Shown here one piece after another: positions 59,919-64,000 of a DNA stretch of 64,000 nt. This DNA is from Saccharospirillum sp. MSK14-1. Its GTDB lineage: Bacteria > Pseudomonadota > Gammaproteobacteria > Pseudomonadales > Natronospirillaceae. The first letter of the stretch is position 1, and every line of letters starts with the position of its first letter. A program made the translations under genes and the position numbers. The notes under the pieces were generated by a model, which searched no databases, had not been told where the DNA came from, and saw nothing but the letters and a program-made list of their open reading frames with translations. The stretch is taken from assembly GCF_003054965.1 (NCBI RefSeq), contig NZ_MIES01000002.1:62001-126000 (forward strand), in the 5' to 3' direction.

Positions 59919-60844
59919 GAGGGCGTTCCTACCGTAGCCAGAATTTCATGCATCAATTGCGGCAGCTCCCAGCCGTGAGCACGTGACGCCTTCGGCACCA
60001 GACTGTGATCGGTCATGCCTGGAATGGTATTGACCTCCAATACCATGGCCTGACCGGCCGCATCCATCATCAGATCGACCCGACCCCAGCCCTCACAACC
60101 CAAGGCACGAAACGCCTGCAGTGCCAGTGACTGCACCTCGGCTTCGCGCGCTTCGCTCAAACCGCAGGGCAGAAAATAGCGGGTGTCATCCGAGACGTAC
60201 TTCGCCTGGTAGTCATAAAACCTATTCGCGGCTTCCAGACGAATAGCCGGCAAGGCCAGGTCACCGACAATGCCGACGGTGTATTCACTGCCAGCAATAA
60301 ACTGTTCAATCATCACTTCACTGTCGAAACGGAAGGCTTCCGTACAGGCGGCGGCCAACTGCTCGGCCGTATCGACACGACTCATGCCGATACTGGAACC
60401 TTCGTGCACCGGCTTAACCATGACCGGATAGTCCAGTTGTGTTTGCACCACTTCGCGCTCGGCATCAGAGCGAATCACCGCAAACGGTGGGGTCGCGATA
60501 CCAGCACTGGAAAACACCCACTTAGAGCGCAATTTATCCATCGCCAACGCCGAACCGAGCACACCGCTTCCGACATAAGGCAGGCCATACCATTCGAGCA
60601 GTCCCTGTAACTGACCATCCTCGCCGCCACGGCCGTGTAACATCGGGAAGACCACATCAACATTCAGCTGACTGACCCAATCCACCAACGACGATTTATC
60701 GGTGACGTCCAAAGTAACAACGTCATAGCCCGCATCGCGCAACGCTTGAATGACGGTCATGCCACTGTTCAACGCAACGTCGCGCTCGGCCGACATACCG
60801 CCGTATGGCACCGCCACTCGCTGAAACTTTTTACCCGCCGTCAT
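59915..60844 (-). CDS. ddlB: D-alanine-D-alanine ligase
   Basis: ATP-grasp enzyme that makes the D-Ala-D-Ala dipeptide for MurF. 309 residues. [41 protein letters not shown] and the metal-binding [15 protein letters not shown] are recognisable (each in part). It overlaps murC and ftsQ by 4 bases on either side. Confidence 0.96.
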   Translation of the reverse strand: MTAGKKFQRVAVPYGGMSAERDVALNSGMTVIQALRDAGYDVVTLDVTDKSSLVDWVSQLNVDVVFPMLHGRGGEDGQLQGLLEWYGLPYVGSGVLGSALAMDKLRSKWVFSSAGIATPPFAVIRSDAEREVVQTQLDYPVMVKPVHEGSSIGMSRVDTAEQLAAACTEAFRFDSEVMIEQFIAGSEYTVGIVGDLALPAIRLEAANRFYDYQAKYVSDDTRYFLPCGLSEAREAEVQSLALQAFRALGCEGWGRVDLMMDAAGQAMVLEVNTIPGMTDHSLVPKASRAHGWELPQLMHEILATVGTPS

Positions 60845-62286
60845 GCTTTAAACCCCAGCTGAGCCTGAGCAATTTCTACCGACAACGCACCGATATCACC
60901 GGCACCTTGAGTGAGCAGCAAATCGCCATCACGCAGAACGTCTGGCAGGGCCTCCAGTACTTTGTCGCGATGTTCAATAAAGATGGGCTCCACCTTGCCG
61001 CGCATACGCAAGCTGCGGCTCAGGCTACGTCCATCGGCACCGGGAATGGGTTCTTCGCCCGCAGCGTAAACATCGAGCAGCAAGAGTGCGTCGACCTTGG
61101 ACAGCACATCGACAAAGTCTTCGTAGAGATCGCGGGTCCGGCTGTAACGGTGTGGTTGAAACAGCACCACCAAACGTTTATCGGGCCAGCCACGACGAAT
61201 GGCATCAAAGGTCACCGCCAGCTCGCGCGGATGATGGCCGTAATCATCGACCAGCATCACCTTGCCGTCCGGAATGCTGTACTCGCCCTGCACCTGGAAG
61301 CGGCGGCCTACGCCGTCAAATTCGTTCAAGCCTTCCTGAATACCGCTATCGGATACGCCTTCATCGCTGGCGACGGCAATCACCGCCAACGCATTCAACA
61401 CGTTATGGTCGCCTGGCATGCGCAGCGCGATATCCAGAGCCGGCATATCACTCGGACGCTCGACGCGAAAACGCGTCACCATGCCTTCCTGCTGAATGTC
61501 GACAGCGCGGTAATCTGCCTCTTCACTAAAGCCATAGGTGACGAACTGACGGCTCAGTCGCGGCAGGATGGAACGCACGTGTTCATCATCGATGCACAAC
61601 ACCGCCAGACCATAAAACGGCAGGTTGTGCAGGAATTGGATGTAGGTATCTTTTAAGCGTTCAAAATCGCCGTCATAGGTGTCCATATGATCGGCATCAA
61701 TATTGGTGACAATGGTGGTCATCGGTTGCAGGTGCAAAAAGGACGCATCGCTCTCATCGGCTTCGGCCACCAGATAACGACTGTTGCCCAAACGCGCATT
61801 AGCACCGGCGCTGTTCAATTTGCCACCAATCACAAAGGTCGGGTCCAGGCCGCCTTTGGCCATTACGGACGCCATCAGAGAAGTGGTCGTGGTTTTACCG
61901 TGGGTACCCGCTACTGCAATGCCGTGGCGATAGCGCATCAATTCCGCCAGCATTTCGGCGCGGCGAACGACCGGCACGCGACGGTCCAATGCCCATTTCA
62001 CTTCCGGGTTTGCCGGATTGATGGCGCTTGATACGACCACTACATCCGCACCACTGACGTTGCTTTCGTCGTGACCGTAATACACCGTCATACCCAGCTC
62101 TTCGAGCCGGTTGGTGACGGCACTGCGCTTCAAATCGGATCCACTGATGGCATAACCCTGGTTATGCAACACTTCCGCAATACCGCACATGCCAGCACCA
62201 CCGATACCGATAAAATGAATGCGACGAATGCGGCGCATCTCCGGGATCGGAAATTCCTGGCCATTGTTTAAATCCAGACGCGTCAT
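60841..62286 (-). CDS. murC: UDP-N-acetylmuramate-L-alanine ligase
   Basis: Adds the first amino acid of the stem peptide. 481 residues. N-terminal Rossmann block [18 protein letters not shown], the ATP-binding loop [38 protein letters not shown] and C-terminal [13 protein letters not shown]. Coupled by ATGA to murG upstream and ddlB downstream. murB is not in this cluster. Confidence 0.97.
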   Translation of the reverse strand: MTRLDLNNGQEFPIPEMRRIRRIHFIGIGGAGMCGIAEVLHNQGYAISGSDLKRSAVTNRLEELGMTVYYGHDESNVSGADVVVVSSAINPANPEVKWALDRRVPVVRRAEMLAELMRYRHGIAVAGTHGKTTTTSLMASVMAKGGLDPTFVIGGKLNSAGANARLGNSRYLVAEADESDASFLHLQPMTTIVTNIDADHMDTYDGDFERLKDTYIQFLHNLPFYGLAVLCIDDEHVRSILPRLSRQFVTYGFSEEADYRAVDIQQEGMVTRFRVERPSDMPALDIALRMPGDHNVLNALAVIAVASDEGVSDSGIQEGLNEFDGVGRRFQVQGEYSIPDGKVMLVDDYGHHPRELAVTFDAIRRGWPDKRLVVLFQPHRYSRTRDLYEDFVDVLSKVDALLLLDVYAAGEEPIPGADGRSLSRSLRMRGKVEPIFIEHRDKVLEALPDVLRDGDLLLTQGAGDIGALSVEIAQAQLGFKA

Positions 62287-63362
62287 GCGGCTTGCTCCAC
62301 TAATATTTCATCAACGACTCGAACCACTCGGCGAGCCGAATCGCGTATTCCCAGACGCCAACTTTGCTGCGCGCCTGCCTTCAATTCATCACGATGGTTG
62401 TGCCAATAGCGCAACCGTTCACTCAAACTCTCGGCGGTTAAATCCGCCTGATCGCACAGCTCCGCAGCCTGCTCGTCCACCAGCCATTGTGCATTGCGAT
62501 ACTGCTGACGATCCTTATGCCACGGATACGGCACCAGCAGGCTGTACACACCCACCGCTGCTAATTCCGATACCGTTGACGCACCACTGCGGCAAATCAC
62601 CAAGTCAGCCCAGCCATAGGCCTTGGCCATATCATCAACAAACTCAACCACGCTGGCGTCAACACCCGCGGCGCGATAGGCCGCCACGGTATCGTCAGCC
62701 TTAGCTCGCCCCGCCTGATGCCAAATCTCCGGTTGTTGCGCTGTCGACAGCTGAGCCACCGCCGCCGGCACAGTTTCATTCAATGCCTGGGCACCCTGGC
62801 TGCCACCCATCACCAAAACCCGCAAACGACCATGACCGCCTAAACCGCGTTCGGCTGGAGACGGCAAGGCCGTTAACGCAGCGCGTACCGGATTACCAAC
62901 CACCTCGACGTCACCAACAAAGGTGCGCGGAAAGGCTTGCAACAGGCGCGTCGCTCGTTTCGCCAGGCGAGCGTTGGTTAAACCCGGGACACCATTTTGT
63001 TCGTGCAATATAAGCGGCACGCCACGCAACAAGGCGGCGACACCACCCGGTGCTGAGGCATAGCCACCAAAGCCAATCACCGCCGCCGGTTTTAATCGGC
63101 CGAGCAAACCCAGCGCCTGCAACAAGGCACGCGCCAGATTGAACGGCGCGATCAATTTGCGCAGCAATCCACCGCCCTGCCAGGCCGTTACACCCAGGGT
63201 GTGCAAATCAAAACCCGCGCGCGGTACCAGATCAGATTCCATGCCTCGGCGCGCACCCAGCCAACTGACTTGATAGCCAGCATCCTGCAACGCCTCAGCG
63301 ACGGCCATCGCCGGAAAAATATGCCCACCGGTGCCGCCGGCCATGATCAAAATGCGTTTCAT
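62283..63362 (-). CDS. murG: MurG glycosyltransferase (lipid II synthesis)
   Basis: Adds GlcNAc to lipid I on the inner face of the membrane. 359 residues from ATG 63362, which overlaps the ftsW TGA (ATGA); a start at 63437 would lie inside ftsW. G-loops [19 protein letters not shown] and [11 protein letters not shown], and the donor site [16 protein letters not shown] are visible. Confidence 0.97.
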   Translation of the reverse strand: MKRILIMAGGTGGHIFPAMAVAEALQDAGYQVSWLGARRGMESDLVPRAGFDLHTLGVTAWQGGGLLRKLIAPFNLARALLQALGLLGRLKPAAVIGFGGYASAPGGVAALLRGVPLILHEQNGVPGLTNARLAKRATRLLQAFPRTFVGDVEVVGNPVRAALTALPSPAERGLGGHGRLRVLVMGGSQGAQALNETVPAAVAQLSTAQQPEIWHQAGRAKADDTVAAYRAAGVDASVVEFVDDMAKAYGWADLVICRSGASTVSELAAVGVYSLLVPYPWHKDRQQYRNAQWLVDEQAAELCDQADLTAESLSERLRYWHNHRDELKAGAQQSWRLGIRDSARRVVRVVDEILVEQAA

Positions 63363-64000
63363 GACGTGGCCTCCTCGGTGTCGCGCGCGAGCGATTCGTT
63401 GTAGACGCGATTGACCAGCGCCAGCAACGACAAACACAACAGCAGACTGGTACCACCGGACGATAAGAACGGCAGCGTCAGCCCCTTGGTCGGTAACAAG
63501 CCGGTATTCACACCGATGTTGATCAGCACCTGAATGGCGAACAGCAAACCAATGCCATAGCTGACAAAAGCGCCAAACAAATAGCCTTTGCGTTCGGCCA
63601 GGCGAGCGATAAAAAACATCCGCTGAATCAAAATCCCGAACAGCACCAGCACGGCCAGCACACCAATCAGACCCAGCTCTTCACCGATAATGGCGAGAAT
63701 AAAATCGTTATGGGCTTCGGGCAGATAAAACAGTTTCTGCATCGAATTACCCAGGCCAACACCGAACCATTCGCCACGACCAAAGGCGATCAGCGATTGC
63801 GTCAACTGATAGCCACTGCCATACACATTCTCGGCCGACCAGGGGTCCAAAAACGCCAGAACGCGTCGCACCCGATACGTCTGCGACAACACCATCACAG
63901 TAATGGCACCACCGGCCGCCACTATCGCCAGGAAAAACTGACCGGCTTTCACACCGCCCAAAAACAACATGCCGAGAATGGTGCCCAACACCACCACCAC
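63359..64000 (-). CDS. ftsW: Lipid II polymerase FtsW, C-terminal part (cut by window edge)
   Basis: SEDS glycosyltransferase of septal wall synthesis. The last 213 residues are in the window: five or more hydrophobic segments, YGSGYQLTQSLIAFGRGEWFGVGLGNSMQKLFYLPEAHNDFILAI recognisable as the SEDS core (GNSMQKLFYLPEAHNDF), and the C-terminal PFLSSGGTSLLLCLSLLALV. The N-terminus lies beyond base 64000. RodA in this window is its elongation counterpart. Confidence 0.96.
   Translation of the reverse strand: MVVVLGTILGMLFLGGVKAGQFFLAIVAAGGAITVMVLSQTYRVRRVLAFLDPWSAENVYGSGYQLTQSLIAFGRGEWFGVGLGNSMQKLFYLPEAHNDFILAIIGEELGLIGVLAVLVLFGILIQRMFFIARLAERKGYLFGAFVSYGIGLLFAIQVLINIGVNTGLLPTKGLTLPFLSSGGTSLLLCLSLLALVNRVYNESLARDTEEATS

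Overview
The window is about 64 kb of chromosomal DNA from a gammaproteobacterium. The evidence is gene order: rnc-lepB-lepA-mucD-rseCBA-rpoE/nadB, the lipA-to-proA cell-shape cluster, minCDE, nadC/ampE, pilABCD-coaE-yacG, and the tail of the dcw division cluster, all arranged as in Pseudomonas and marine Oceanospirillales-type bacteria. I lean to the second group because the hypothetical genes are not ones I recognise from Pseudomonas, but the species cannot be named from sequence alone. Genes are dense and about 54 protein genes are intact; rnc and ftsW are cut by the window edges. I see no rRNA, tRNA, CRISPR array, transposase or phage gene.

Layout. 1-7.9 kb (minus): rnc, a DUF4845 gene, signal peptidase I, LepA, then the envelope-stress block mucD-rseC-rseB-rseA-rpoE with a clear autoregulatory sigma-E/AlgU promoter. 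7.9-13.2 kb: nadB, sdhE/ygfX diverging from ygfZ, an HDOD protein, a CxxC protein and a YbfF-like esterase. 13.2-20.7 kb: purL and its small membrane partner, the divergent mltF, and purU coupled to a beta-barrel-like protein. 20.9-24.7 kb: dksA followed by the least conserved stretch, with an orphan gene, a short TetR regulator overlapping dinB, a LexA box and a protein with two XRE-type helix-turn-helix domains. 24.7-35.7 kb (minus): proA-nadD-rsfS-rlmH-mrdA-rodA-mltB-rlpA-dacA-ybeD-lipB-lipA, which covers cell elongation, cell-wall turnover, ribosome silencing, NAD and lipoate synthesis. 35.9-38.2 kb: a DedA-PAP2 fusion, a LON-domain protein and a small membrane protein. 38.3-41.7 kb: a XRE/IrrE-like regulator translationally coupled to minCDE. 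41.7-44.7 kb: trxB, ampE, nadC. 44.7-50.1 kb: the type IV pilus genes pilA and pilBCD with coaE and yacG. 50.1-64 kb (minus): ftsW-murG-murC-ddlB-ftsQ-ftsA-ftsZ-lpxC-M23 peptidase-secA-argJ-mutT.

How it works together. Most of the window serves the envelope: peptidoglycan precursors (MurC, Ddl, MurG), division (FtsW/Q/A/Z, Min), elongation (PBP2, RodA), remodelling (MltB, MltF, RlpA, DacA, M23), lipid A commitment (LpxC), secretion (SecA, LepB), carrier-lipid handling (DedA-PAP2), pili, and sigma-E surveillance of envelope damage. Many junctions are ATGA or one-base overlaps, and GTG or TTG starts are frequent.

No wholly unknown multi-gene system stands out. The observations most worth checking are the regulator coupled to minCDE, the DedA-PAP2 fusion, the tandem-HTH protein beside a LexA box, the terminator-like hairpin across the rseB stop codon, the dinB/tetR 3' overlap, and a 17-bp tandem repeat upstream of dacA.
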